From assembly GCF_002688585.1 (NCBI RefSeq), contig NZ_CP024034.1, forward strand, positions 425,501 to 489,500: a stretch of DNA of 64,000 bases, given 5' to 3'. The notes under the pieces are model-generated. The model saw only the letters and a list, made by a program, of their open reading frames with translations. It was not told the origin of the DNA and made no database searches. Shown here piece after piece: positions 37,833 through 46,490 of this stretch (the stretch's first letter is position 1; every line of letters begins with the position of its first letter). The DNA comes from Candidatus Fonsibacter ubiquis (lineage in GTDB: Bacteria; Pseudomonadota; Alphaproteobacteria; Pelagibacterales; Pelagibacteraceae). The position numbers and the translations under genes were made by a program.

Positions 37833-38288
37833 ATGAATATTTCCAGATATAAGAAAATTTTGTCAAAATATGCAACTGGAATAACAGTTATAACAAAAAA
37901 AAGTAAAAATAGTTTAATTACAGGAATTACTGTTAATTCCTTTGTCTCAATATCTTTAAAGCCCGCATATATTTCATGGAGCTTAGACAAAACAACTTCA
38001 AGTTATAAAAAATTTTATAATTTAAAATTTTTAAATATTTATATTTTATCTGAAAAACAAACTAATGTTTCAAATTATTTTTCCTCTAGAAATGAAATAC
38101 AAAAAAACTCAATTATTGTGAAAAATTTATTAAAAAATAATCTGGCAGAACTTTATTGTAAAACAGTAAAAAAAATTAATATTGGTGATCATTTATTTTT
38201 TGTTGCAAAAGTTTTGCAATTTAAATTAAAAAAAGAAAAAAAACCCCTTATCTATTTTTCAAGTAAATATAAAAAATTATTTGGATAG
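37833..38288 (+). CDS. Flavin reductase-like domain protein
   Basis: 151 aa from the ATG at 37833, 4 nt after parC. It belongs to the FMN-binding split-barrel flavin reductase family (HpaC-like), with YATGITVITKK near residue 11 and GITVNSFVSISLKPAYISWSL split around the flavin loop (TVNSF, SLKP). It would reduce FMN/FAD with NAD(P)H, often for a monooxygenase, but no partner oxygenase is adjacent. It converges on hemB with a 12-bp overlap. Confidence 0.85.
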   Translation: MNISRYKKILSKYATGITVITKKSKNSLITGITVNSFVSISLKPAYISWSLDKTTSSYKKFYNLKFLNIYILSEKQTNVSNYFSSRNEIQKNSIIVKNLLKNNLAELYCKTVKKINIGDHLFFVAKVLQFKLKKEKKPLIYFSSKYKKLFG

Positions 38289-39260
38289 GTATTTTTCTAT
38301 TACTTCGTTAGCAAAGTAAGAAACAATTGCATTAGCGCCAGCTCTTTTAAAACTATAAATTACTTCAAGAATAATATCTTCTTTTGCTAATGATGATTTA
38401 ATTCCATTTTTAATTAAGCTGTATTCACCTGAAACGTTGTAAGCAAAAACAGGTACGTTAAATTTTTGTTTAATTTTATAAATAATATCAAGATAAGCTA
38501 AAGCTGGTTTAACCATTACAAAATCTGCTCCTTCATCCAGATCTAATTTAACCTCAAGTAGCGCTTCATCTGAATTCTTATAATCCATTTGGTAAGTTTT
38601 TTTGTCAGATTTAAGAGTTGAGGATGTGCCAACAGCATCTCTAAAAGGAGAGTAGAAGTTAGAGGCATACTTAACTGCATAGGACAATATTTGAATATTA
38701 AAAAATTTATTTTTTTCCAAAGCATTTCTTATTAAGCCAATTCTTCCATCCATCATGTCTGATGGGGCAATGATATCGCATCCAGCTTGTGCTTGGACTA
38801 AGGCTTGTTTAATTAAGATTTTATTTGTTTCATCATTATGAATTTCATTATTTATAATAAGACCGTCATGACCATGAGACGTGTAAGGATCAAGAGCTAC
38901 ATCACACATAACCCCAATATTCTTATTTAATTTTTTAACCTGCGATATTGCATTACAAACTACATTATTTTTATTAATAGCTTCGGTTCCCTTATTATTT
39001 TTTTTTGAATTTTCAATTAATGGAAAAATAGCAACAGCAGGTATTTTATTTTTTGATGCTCTAGAAATAATTTCATCCAATCTATCTATGGAATATCTAA
39101 AAATTCCTGGCATAGATTTAATTTCTTGTTTCTTGTTCTTACCCTCACAAACAAAAACAGGTAATATAAAATCAGATTTATCAAGATAAGTGTCATTTAT
39201 TAGTCTTCTAGACCATTCTGACTTTCTATTTCTTCTTAATCTAGTGCTAGGGAATTTCAT
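38277..39260 (-). CDS. hemB: Delta-aminolevulinic acid dehydratase (porphobilinogen synthase)
   Basis: 327 aa. It condenses two ALA to porphobilinogen. Schiff-base lysines are Lys197 (SYAVKYAS) and Lys251 in FVMVKPALAYLD. The metal segment reads CDVALDPYTSHGHDG, the Asp-type that uses Mg rather than the Cys-rich zinc site. It is divergent from hemA across 78 nt, so the first two tetrapyrrole genes are paired. The 3' end overlaps the flavin reductase gene. Confidence 0.95.
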   Translation of the reverse strand: MKFPSTRLRRNRKSEWSRRLINDTYLDKSDFILPVFVCEGKNKKQEIKSMPGIFRYSIDRLDEIISRASKNKIPAVAIFPLIENSKKNNKGTEAINKNNVVCNAISQVKKLNKNIGVMCDVALDPYTSHGHDGLIINNEIHNDETNKILIKQALVQAQAGCDIIAPSDMMDGRIGLIRNALEKNKFFNIQILSYAVKYASNFYSPFRDAVGTSSTLKSDKKTYQMDYKNSDEALLEVKLDLDEGADFVMVKPALAYLDIIYKIKQKFNVPVFAYNVSGEYSLIKNGIKSSLAKEDIILEVIYSFKRAGANAIVSYFANEVIEKYLSK

Positions 39261-39303
39261 TAGAATTTTATATTTAATGCGACAATACAGTAAAAGTATA
39301 TAT

Positions 39304-39333
39304 TTGAAAAAAGTATTTTCTATAGGGTAATAT
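39304..39333 (+). promoter_or_regulatory. hemA promoter
   Basis: TTGAAA (39304-39309), an 18-nt spacer and TAATAT (39328-39333). The start codon at 39339 comes 5 nt after the -10, again predicting a leaderless or one-base-leader transcript. Confidence 0.5.
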
Positions 39334-39338
39334 TAGCT

Positions 39339-40559
39339 ATGAGCATAGATTACGATCTTATTTTTAACAGTGCATTAAAAGATCTAAGACAAGAAGGTCG
39401 TTATAGAATTTTTAATAATATTACTCGAAAAAAAGGTGAGTTTCCAAAAGCAGTTTATAATAATCAATACGGAATTAAATCTGACGTAACTATTTGGTGT
39501 AGTAATGATTATTTAGGAATGGGGCAGAATCCTCTTGTTGTCGATGCATTCGTAAATGCAGTAAATTTAGTAGGCGCTGGTGCTGGCGGAACAAGAAATA
39601 TTTCAGGTACATCAAATTACCATGTTGAGTTAGAAAATGAGTTGGCAAAATTTCATAATAAAGATGGAGCTTTAATTTTTACCTCTGGCTACATTGCAAA
39701 TGAATGCGCTTTAAGTACGTTAGCTAAATTTTTACCAAATTGTATTATTTTTTCTGATGAAAATAATCATGCGTCAATGATTGAGGGTATCAGAAAAGGT
39801 AATTCTGACAAATTTATCTGGAAACATAATGATGTTGATCATCTTGAGTATCTTTTAAAAAATTCTAATAAAGATCATCCAAAAATTGTAGCCTTTGAAT
39901 CTGTTTATTCAATGGATGGTGATTTCGCTCCGATTAAAAAAATTATTGAAGTCTCAAAAAAATATAATGCACTTACTTATTTAGATGAGGTTCATGGAGT
40001 TGGACTTTATGGAAAAAATGGTGGGGGTTTATCTGAACAACTTGGGCTAACTTCGGAGATAGACATTATAGAAGGAACATTAGCTAAAGGCTTTGGTTTG
40101 ATGGGCGGCTACATTACAGCTAAATATAATATTATTGATGTTATTAGATCGTTTGCTCCAGGATTTATTTTTACAACTTCCTTACCTCCTAGTTTAGCAG
40201 CAGCAGCAGTTGCTAGCATTCGATATGTTAAAAACAATTATAGTTTAAGGGAAGCTCTTTACGAGAGGGCAGAAAAATTAAAAAAATTAATGCTTGCTAA
40301 GAACTTACCAATTATAAAAAATAATAGCCACATAGTACCACTGTTAGTTAAAGATCCGGTGAGATGTAAAGAAATTTCAGATATTTTATTAAATGAATAC
40401 TCAATATATGTGCAGCCTATTAACTATCCGACGGTTCCAAGAGGTTTAGAAAGACTTAGATTTACTCCAACTCCTTTACACGATGATTCTAAGTTAGAGT
40501 TCCTTGTAAATGCTCTTGATAAAATTTGGAGAGAATTAAAACTTTCAAGAGCGGCCTAA
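39339..40559 (+). CDS. hemA: 5-aminolevulinate synthase
   Basis: 406 aa, PLP-dependent alpha-oxoamine synthase that makes ALA from glycine and succinyl-CoA (C4 or Shemin pathway, typical of alphaproteobacteria). The PLP Lys250 is in GTLAKGFGLMGG; FSDENNHASMIEG, DEVHGVGLYG and the GTRNISGT glycine-binding segment are present. The divergent hemB gives the next step. Start chosen at the ATG just after the promoter. Confidence 0.95.
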   Translation: MSIDYDLIFNSALKDLRQEGRYRIFNNITRKKGEFPKAVYNNQYGIKSDVTIWCSNDYLGMGQNPLVVDAFVNAVNLVGAGAGGTRNISGTSNYHVELENELAKFHNKDGALIFTSGYIANECALSTLAKFLPNCIIFSDENNHASMIEGIRKGNSDKFIWKHNDVDHLEYLLKNSNKDHPKIVAFESVYSMDGDFAPIKKIIEVSKKYNALTYLDEVHGVGLYGKNGGGLSEQLGLTSEIDIIEGTLAKGFGLMGGYITAKYNIIDVIRSFAPGFIFTTSLPPSLAAAAVASIRYVKNNYSLREALYERAEKLKKLMLAKNLPIIKNNSHIVPLLVKDPVRCKEISDILLNEYSIYVQPINYPTVPRGLERLRFTPTPLHDDSKLEFLVNALDKIWRELKLSRAA

Positions 40560-40623
40560 TATATAAAATTATTAATTAGTTTTTTTAATATACAAGGGAT
40601 TTTGAAGTTGGTAATTAACAGCT

Positions 40624-41067
40624 GTGTCTAAATCACTAACAAAATCAATTATTATTGGCTCTGATCATGCCGGTTTCTTAGTTAAGGAGAAAATTAAAAT
40701 TTTTTTAAAGAAAGCTAATATTAAATTATTAGATATTGGAACTTTCTCAGAAGAAAGAGTTGATTATCCAGATTATGGGAAAAAATTAGCATTAGCTGTA
40801 AAAAATAAAACTGTATTTGGGATATTGATTTGTGGCTCTGGCATTGGGGTTTCTATTGCGGCAAATAGGATTAAAAAAATAAGAGCAGCTGTTTGCTACA
40901 ACAAAAAATCAGCCTCTTTAGCTAGAAAACATAATAATGCAAATGTATTGTGTCTTGGCGCTAGATTAATTGATTTTAAAAACATTAAAACAATTGTAAA
41001 TACTTTCATTAGTACAAAATTTGAAAAAGGCAGGCATTTAACTAGAGTTAAAAAATTAGATAAATAA
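40624..41067 (+). CDS. rpiB: Ribose-5-phosphate isomerase B
   Basis: 147 aa, starting at a GTG (40624). It interconverts ribose 5-phosphate and ribulose 5-phosphate. GSDHAGF is at residues 12-18, and catalytic Cys70 lies in [13 protein letters not shown]. The 64-nt gap before it holds a T-run (TTAGTTTTTTTAAT) that could end the hemA transcript. It precedes glyA by 2 nt, the usual rpiB-glyA-nrdR-rib order. Confidence 0.94.
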   Translation: MSKSLTKSIIIGSDHAGFLVKEKIKIFLKKANIKLLDIGTFSEERVDYPDYGKKLALAVKNKTVFGILICGSGIGVSIAANRIKKIRAAVCYNKKSASLARKHNNANVLCLGARLIDFKNIKTIVNTFISTKFEKGRHLTRVKKLDK

Positions 41068-41069
41068 AT

Positions 41070-42368
41070 ATGAGTACAGCCAGTAATGTTGATAAGAAAA
41101 ATATAGAAGATTTTTTTAATCATAGTTTAAAGACTTCAGATCCAGATATTTATGAATCAATTCAAAAAGAATTTTCCCGTCAACAAAATCATATTGAGTT
41201 AATTGCATCAGAGAATATTGTTTCAAGAGCAGTATTAGAAACTCAAGGATCAGTTTTAACGAATAAATATGCCGAAGGTTACAGTGGCAAAAGATATTAT
41301 GGTGGTTGCGAATTTGTTGATATTGCAGAAGACTTGGCAATTGAAAGAGCAAAGAAATTATTTAAGTGTAATTTTGCAAATGTTCAGCCCCACTCAGGTG
41401 CACAAGCAAATGGAGCAGTATTTTTAGCTCTATTAAAACCTGGTGATACAATTTTAGGAATGGGAATTGATCAGGGAGGTCATCTCACCCATGGAGCGCC
41501 TCCGGCAATGTCTGGTAAGTGGTTTAATGCAATTGCTTATGGAGTTAGAAAAGATAATGGATTAATTGATTATGACTCAGTTAAAGATTTAGCAATTAAA
41601 CACAAACCAAAACTAATCATTGCAGGTGGTAGTGCTTATTCAAGAATAATTGATTTTAAAATTTTTAAAGATATCGCAAAACAAGTTGGTGCCTATTTGT
41701 TAGTTGATATGGCCCATTTCTCTGGTTTAGTTGCTGGAGGAGTATATCCAAATCCCATTGAATATGCAGATGTAGTTACATCCACTACTCACAAAGTGTT
41801 AAGAGGACCAAGAGGCGGAATAATTTTGACTAATAATGAAGAGTTAGCAAAAAAATTTAATTCAGCTGTTTTTCCTGGCTTGCAAGGAGGACCATTGATG
41901 CATGTGATTGCTGCTAAAGCTGTTTGTTTTAAAGAGGCTTTGTCAGAGGATTTTAAATCTTACACAAAATCAGTAGTAGCCAATGCAAAGGTACTTTCAG
42001 AAACATTAAAGAATTTAGGCTATACGATTTTTTCAGGAGGAACTGACACTCATTTAATTCTTATAGATTTAAGACCTTTTAAACTAACAGGAAAAGATGC
42101 TTCAGACTCATTAGGAAGGGCAAATATAACGTGTAATAAAAACGGTATTCCTTACGATGATCAAAAACCTTGGATTACATCTGGAATTAGACTTGGAACA
42201 CCAGCGTGCACGACTAGGGGATTTTCTTTAAACGAATTTAAAACAGTTGGAATTTTAATTGATCAAGTTTTAAAAGGGTTAATTAATAAAAATAGTGATA
42301 AAGTTGAAAAAGAAGTTCAAGAAAAAGTAAAAAATTTGTGCGGAGCTTTCCCAATTTATAATTTTTAA
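41070..42368 (+). CDS. glyA: Serine hydroxymethyltransferase
   Basis: 432 aa, full length. It interconverts serine and glycine with tetrahydrofolate. The PLP Lys242 is in [29 protein letters not shown] and [13 protein letters not shown] are conserved. It provides glycine for the hemA product as well as one-carbon units. No glycine riboswitch can fit because rpiB ends 2 nt upstream. Confidence 0.97.
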   Translation: MSTASNVDKKNIEDFFNHSLKTSDPDIYESIQKEFSRQQNHIELIASENIVSRAVLETQGSVLTNKYAEGYSGKRYYGGCEFVDIAEDLAIERAKKLFKCNFANVQPHSGAQANGAVFLALLKPGDTILGMGIDQGGHLTHGAPPAMSGKWFNAIAYGVRKDNGLIDYDSVKDLAIKHKPKLIIAGGSAYSRIIDFKIFKDIAKQVGAYLLVDMAHFSGLVAGGVYPNPIEYADVVTSTTHKVLRGPRGGIILTNNEELAKKFNSAVFPGLQGGPLMHVIAAKAVCFKEALSEDFKSYTKSVVANAKVLSETLKNLGYTIFSGGTDTHLILIDLRPFKLTGKDASDSLGRANITCNKNGIPYDDQKPWITSGIRLGTPACTTRGFSLNEFKTVGILIDQVLKGLINKNSDKVEKEVQEKVKNLCGAFPIYNF

Positions 42369-42373
42369 TTTTT

Positions 42374-42832
42374 GTGATTTGTCCATTTTGTAAAGAAAAA
42401 GAAACTTCAGTAATTGATTCAAGGCCCACCGAAGATGGAACTGTTATCAGACGTAGAAGAGAATGTAGTTGCAAGCAAAGATTCACCACTTTTGAAAGAG
42501 TTCAGCTTAGAGAGTTAATTGTTGTTAAAAAAAATGGAAGAAAATCTACTTTTGATAGAGAAAAATTAGCTAAATCAATTAATATTGCACTTAGAAAAAG
42601 ACCTGTAGATAGCGATACAATAGAAAAATTTATCTCGAAAATTTACAGAAATTTAGAAGACTTAGGCCAGGCCGAAATATTATCTAGTACAATTGGAAAA
42701 TATGTAATGGAAGGTTTAAAAGATCTTGATCCAGTTGCCTATGTTCGTTTTGCTTCAGTATATACCAATTTTAAAGAGGCAAAAGATTTTGAGCAATTTG
42801 TAGACCAACTTAATGTTCCTTCAAAAAAATAA
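42374..42832 (+). CDS. nrdR: Transcriptional repressor NrdR
   Basis: 152 aa, GTG start. NrdR represses ribonucleotide reductase genes through an ATP-cone. The N-terminal zinc ribbon is odd: the first knuckle is CPFC (Cys3, Cys6), but the second is C31-S-C33 in [15 protein letters not shown], one residue shorter than the usual CxxC. The ATP-cone (from about residue 49, with [16 protein letters not shown]) is normal. It sits in the conserved glyA-nrdR-ribD order, overlapping ribD by 20 nt. Confidence 0.93.
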   Translation: MICPFCKEKETSVIDSRPTEDGTVIRRRRECSCKQRFTTFERVQLRELIVVKKNGRKSTFDREKLAKSINIALRKRPVDSDTIEKFISKIYRNLEDLGQAEILSSTIGKYVMEGLKDLDPVAYVRFASVYTNFKEAKDFEQFVDQLNVPSKK

Positions 42833-43916
42833 TACTAAATTTATTAATTCTTATTTTATGAAGCTGGCTTTTAATTTAGCCAACCTTCATCGTAATATGA
42901 CCGGAATTAATCCTTCTGTAGGTTGTCTAGTTTGCAAAAAAAATAGAATATTATCCTATGGAGTAACAGGTATTGGCGGCGGTCCACATGCTGAATATTC
43001 CGCTTTAACTAATTTAAAAAAAACAAATAATTTAAATTGTTTTGTTTCCTTAGAACCTTGCCACCATCAAGGAAAAAATCCACCGTGCACAAAGTCTATA
43101 ATTAATAAAAAAATTACAAATCTTTATTATTCAGAAACCGATGATGATCCTAGAGTTCAGGGCAAAGGACTTGAATTTTTACAAAATAATAGAGTAAGGA
43201 TTAGTAAAATTAATAATACTTATAAAGATAATTTTTATAAATTTTATAATGATTTTAATAAAAATTTTATACCAAAAGTTTATGCAAAAATAGCAACCAC
43301 AAAAAATTATTACTCTTTTGTTAAAGATAGACCGCAAATTACAAATATTTATTCTAAAAAACTAACCCATATTTTACGTTCAGAAATTAATGCAATTTTA
43401 ATAGGAGTTAATACGCATAATAAAGACAATCCATTACTAAATTGTCGTATAAATGGTTTGGAACGATTGTGTCCCGCTCGTTTTATAATTGATCCAAATC
43501 TTAGAATTAAAAAAAATTCAAAATTAATTTTATCTGCAAAAAAAATAAAAACTTATATTTTTTATTCATCTAAAAATAAAAATAAAATCGAATATCTCAA
43601 GAAGAAAAATATTTTCTTAATTTATTTACCTTTTGTTAAAAAAAACGAGGTAGATTGCAAACAAATCCTAGTTACTATCGGTTTGTTGGGTTACAAGAAT
43701 GTATTAATAGAAGGGGGTTATAGTACTATTGAAAAATTTATTGATCATAATTTGATAGATTTTTTTTATTTTTTTAAAAACAATGAATTTATAAATAAAA
43801 AGATGTCCCATTCATTTAAGAGGATTTATATGACTTTACAAAAAAACTTTAAATACCAAAAAAAATTACAACAGGTTTATTTGAAAAATAACACCTTAAC
43901 TGTATTTAAGAAATAA
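42813..43916 (+). CDS. ribD: Riboflavin biosynthesis deaminase/reductase RibD
   Basis: 367 aa. It deaminates and reduces the pyrimidine from GTP ring opening. The deaminase half has zinc ligands His59-Ala-Glu61 in [11 protein letters not shown] and Cys83/Cys92 in [13 protein letters not shown]. The reductase half (from about 153) is Lys/Asn-rich and diverged but keeps [17 protein letters not shown] and [12 protein letters not shown] 42813 keeps the helix that precedes [14 protein letters not shown] 42858 is a less likely start. Confidence 0.9.
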   Translation: MFLQKNNTKFINSYFMKLAFNLANLHRNMTGINPSVGCLVCKKNRILSYGVTGIGGGPHAEYSALTNLKKTNNLNCFVSLEPCHHQGKNPPCTKSIINKKITNLYYSETDDDPRVQGKGLEFLQNNRVRISKINNTYKDNFYKFYNDFNKNFIPKVYAKIATTKNYYSFVKDRPQITNIYSKKLTHILRSEINAILIGVNTHNKDNPLLNCRINGLERLCPARFIIDPNLRIKKNSKLILSAKKIKTYIFYSSKNKNKIEYLKKKNIFLIYLPFVKKNEVDCKQILVTIGLLGYKNVLIEGGYSTIEKFIDHNLIDFFYFFKNNEFINKKMSHSFKRIYMTLQKNFKYQKKLQQVYLKNNTLTVFKK

Positions 43917-43924
43917 TTAATTAG

Positions 43925-44518
43925 ATGTTCACTGGAATAATAAAAAATATTGGAATTGTTAAACAATTTAAAAAAAAAACTAATGGTTATTACCTAACTG
44001 TTATTTCAAAATTACAATTTACCAAAAAAGATATTGGAACCTCCATTTCATGCTCTGGAGTTTGCTTAACCCTAACAAAAATTAAAAAATATAAGAGTAA
44101 AAATGAATTATTCTTTTATTTGTCAAAACACACAGTTTTAACCTCGGCATTTAAGTATTTAAGCTCTGGAGACATTATAAATTTAGAAAAATCCATGAAA
44201 TATGGTGATGAGTTTGCAGGTCATTTTGTGCAAGGACATGTAGACACCACAATTAAAGTTTTAAGTGTCGATTCTAGTAATAAAAAAAGTTGGATTATAT
44301 TTTTTAATATACCTAAAAAGTTTAAAAAGTTTTTAATTGAGAAAGGGTCCATAGCAATCAATGGAATATCTTTAACTATTGCAAAAATTTTAAATAATAA
44401 ATTTAAAGTTGTGATTATTCCTCATACATTGCAAAATACAAATCTATTAAAACTGCAGAAAAATAATTACGTTAACGTTGAGATTGATTTGATAGCTAAA
44501 ACTTTATTAAAAAAATAA
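43925..44518 (+). CDS. ribE: Riboflavin synthase, alpha chain
   Basis: 197 aa, two internally repeated barrels. It dismutates 6,7-dimethyl-8-ribityllumazine to riboflavin. MFTGIIKNIG is the family start; the first barrel has SCSGVCLTL and the second has AINGISLTI, and the hinge GDEFAGHFVQGHVD is between them. It follows ribD by 8 nt and precedes ribBX by 2 nt. Confidence 0.95.
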   Translation: MFTGIIKNIGIVKQFKKKTNGYYLTVISKLQFTKKDIGTSISCSGVCLTLTKIKKYKSKNELFFYLSKHTVLTSAFKYLSSGDIINLEKSMKYGDEFAGHFVQGHVDTTIKVLSVDSSNKKSWIIFFNIPKKFKKFLIEKGSIAINGISLTIAKILNNKFKVVIIPHTLQNTNLLKLQKNNYVNVEIDLIAKTLLKK

Positions 44519-44520
44519 TC

Positions 44521-45576
44521 ATGTTTTCTTCAGTAAAAAAAATTATTCAAGATGCAAAGAGAGGAAAAATTTTTATTTTAGTCGATGATAAAAATAGAGA
44601 AAATGAGGGAGATCTTGTCATTCCCGCTTCAAAGATTGATCATAAAAAAATTAACTTTATGGCAACTCATGGTAGGGGTTTAATTTGTTTAGCTATTGAT
44701 AAAAATAAAGCTAAAGCTTTAAATCTATCTTTAATGCCGAGCAGGAACTCTTCGCGATTACAAACTGCATTCACTATTTCAATTGAAGCAAGAAAGGGAG
44801 TTACAACTGGAATTTCTGCAAAAGATAGAGCTCATACTATTAAAACGGCAATTAAAAAAAATGTTACAGCAAAAGATATATCAACGCCTGGTCATATTTT
44901 TCCATTAATTGCAAAGGATGGGGGCGTACTAGAAAGAGCTGGTCACACAGAGGCATCGGTTGACATAGCCAAACTTGCTGGATGTGGTCCAAGCGGTGTC
45001 ATCTGTGAAATAATGAATACAGATGGTTCAATGGCAAAGGGAAGACACCTTATAAATTATGCTAAAAAATTCAATTTAAACATCGCACGAATTGAAGATT
45101 TAATTTCTTACCGATTAAAAAAAGAAAGTTTAATAAAGCTTAAAAGAATTGAGCAAGTAAAGATTGGCAAGGATGATGTGTATCAAGTTAAAATTTATGA
45201 GAATAAATTAGATGGAAAAGAGCATATCGCGTTAATCAAAACTCAGGATAAAAAGATTACTCCAAGAGTTAGAGTTATATCATCAAATATTGTAACAAGC
45301 TTTTTATCAAAAAATAAAGAAAACCTATCTATTAATAAAACACTTAATTATTACAAAAAATTTAAGAATTGTATTTTAATTATAATCAGAGATGAATTGG
45401 TTAAAACTAATCTAGATAATAAAAAAGAAAGCAGTTTGCGAAATTATGGTATTGGTGCTCAGATTTTGCGAAGTTTGAATGTAAGAAAAATGATTTTAAT
45501 ATCTAAATCTAAGAAAAATATTATAGGTCTTGATGGTTTTGGTATAAAAATTGCAAAACAAGAGTTTATTAAATGA
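44521..45576 (+). CDS. ribB: 3,4-dihydroxy-2-butanone 4-phosphate synthase with degenerate GTP cyclohydrolase II domain (RibBX type)
   Basis: 351 aa. Residues 1-205 are a full DHBP synthase: DDKNRENEGDLVI with acidic metal ligands, MATHGRGLICLAI, RAGHTEASVD. The C-terminal half has the GTP cyclohydrolase II shape but lacks its zinc cysteines; where RVHSECLTGD...RCDCG is expected it has RVRVISSNIVTSF, yet keeps LRNYGIGAQILR. This matches the RibBX variant known in Proteobacteria. GTP cyclohydrolase II would need another gene. It overlaps ribH by 4 nt. Confidence 0.9.
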   Translation: MFSSVKKIIQDAKRGKIFILVDDKNRENEGDLVIPASKIDHKKINFMATHGRGLICLAIDKNKAKALNLSLMPSRNSSRLQTAFTISIEARKGVTTGISAKDRAHTIKTAIKKNVTAKDISTPGHIFPLIAKDGGVLERAGHTEASVDIAKLAGCGPSGVICEIMNTDGSMAKGRHLINYAKKFNLNIARIEDLISYRLKKESLIKLKRIEQVKIGKDDVYQVKIYENKLDGKEHIALIKTQDKKITPRVRVISSNIVTSFLSKNKENLSINKTLNYYKKFKNCILIIIRDELVKTNLDNKKESSLRNYGIGAQILRSLNVRKMILISKSKKNIIGLDGFGIKIAKQEFIK

Positions 45577-45995
45577 AAAAAAAAATATTAATAGTTAGTT
45601 CTTCTTTTTATAAAAATTTAGAAAAAAAACTTCTATCGGGCGCTTTTAACGAAATAAATAAAAAATTATTTTCAGTTAATCATTTTTCTGTTTCAGGAGC
45701 ATATGAGATTCCTCAATTGCTAAATATTTTATTAAAGAAAAATAAATATGCTTTTTGCATAGCATTGGGCTGTATTATTAAAGGAGAAACACCACATTTT
45801 GATATCATTAGTCAGTCCGTATCTGATAAATTATTAGAAATTTCAATAAAACATAATGTTCCAGTTTCTAATGGCGTGCTGAATTGTAATAATACAAAAC
45901 AAGCTGAAGTCAGATGTGATCCTAAATTAAAGAACAAAGGTGGAGAAGCTGTACGCGCTGCATTAAGTGTTTATAATTCTATTTATAAACTTTAA
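45573..45995 (+). CDS. ribH: 6,7-dimethyl-8-ribityllumazine synthase
   Basis: 140 aa. It condenses DHBP with the RibD product to give lumazine. SVSGAYEIPQLL and CIIKGETPHFDII with the catalytic His are present, then NGVLNCNNTKQAEVR. It overlaps ribBX by 4 and nusB by 1 nt, the conserved ribH-nusB pair. Confidence 0.94.
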   Translation: MKKKILIVSSSFYKNLEKKLLSGAFNEINKKLFSVNHFSVSGAYEIPQLLNILLKKNKYAFCIALGCIIKGETPHFDIISQSVSDKLLEISIKHNVPVSNGVLNCNNTKQAEVRCDPKLKNKGGEAVRAALSVYNSIYKL

Positions 45996-46375
45996 TGACA
46001 ATTGTTAAAAATAATTCAAGATTAATAATAGTTCAGCTTTTATATAGTTATTATTTAAATCAAGAAAAATTATTATTTGATTTTAAAAATCCTTATAAAA
46101 GATTTATTAAAAAGATTTGTAACGGTGTTATTGAAAACAATTCTTTATTAGAAGAAAAGTTAATAAACTTTTTAGATAAAAAATTTGATCTTAAAAATTT
46201 TGAAATAATATTTTCTATTATATTAAAGTCTGCAATTTATGAGATTTTTTTTTATAAAAAAACGCCTTTTAAGGTAGTCATCGATGAATATCTAAAAGTT
46301 ACAAAAATGTTTCTAAACGATAAGCAGAAAAATATTATTAACGCTGTGCTAGATAAAATTGCAAAAAGTATCTAG
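45995..46375 (+). CDS. nusB: Transcription antitermination protein NusB
   Basis: 126 aa, slightly short. NusB with NusE (S10) binds boxA in rRNA leaders. The sequence is divergent and Lys/Ile-rich, but RLIIVQLLYSYY near the start, FKVVIDEYLKVTKMF and the final FIN-type INAVLDKIAK match the all-helical family. Position after ribH supports the call. A 115-nt gap follows before hppA. Confidence 0.85.
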   Translation: MTIVKNNSRLIIVQLLYSYYLNQEKLLFDFKNPYKRFIKKICNGVIENNSLLEEKLINFLDKKFDLKNFEIIFSIILKSAIYEIFFYKKTPFKVVIDEYLKVTKMFLNDKQKNIINAVLDKIAKSI

Positions 46376-46490
46376 TTTTTTGCAGTTTTTCATTTGTTTT
46401 AAATGTCATTTGATTAAAAAGGTTGATTTTATAAAGGTAATTTGGCATTTACGTAGTCCTTGTTAACCAAACAACCAAAATATCCATATT
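46376..46490 (+). other. hppA leader region, 115 nt
   Basis: This is one of the longest gene-free spots in the window. It contains TTGATT (46410) and TATAAA (46430-46435) with a short 14-nt spacer, and a small hairpin TTGTT-AACCA-AACAA at 46460-46474, 16 nt before the ATG. No known riboswitch is recognised. The leader would be about 50 nt, unlike the leaderless heads elsewhere. Confidence 0.3.

Noticed and set aside
41070-42368. Glycine riboswitch before glyA
   Set aside because: Only 2 nt separate rpiB and glyA, so no aptamer can fit.
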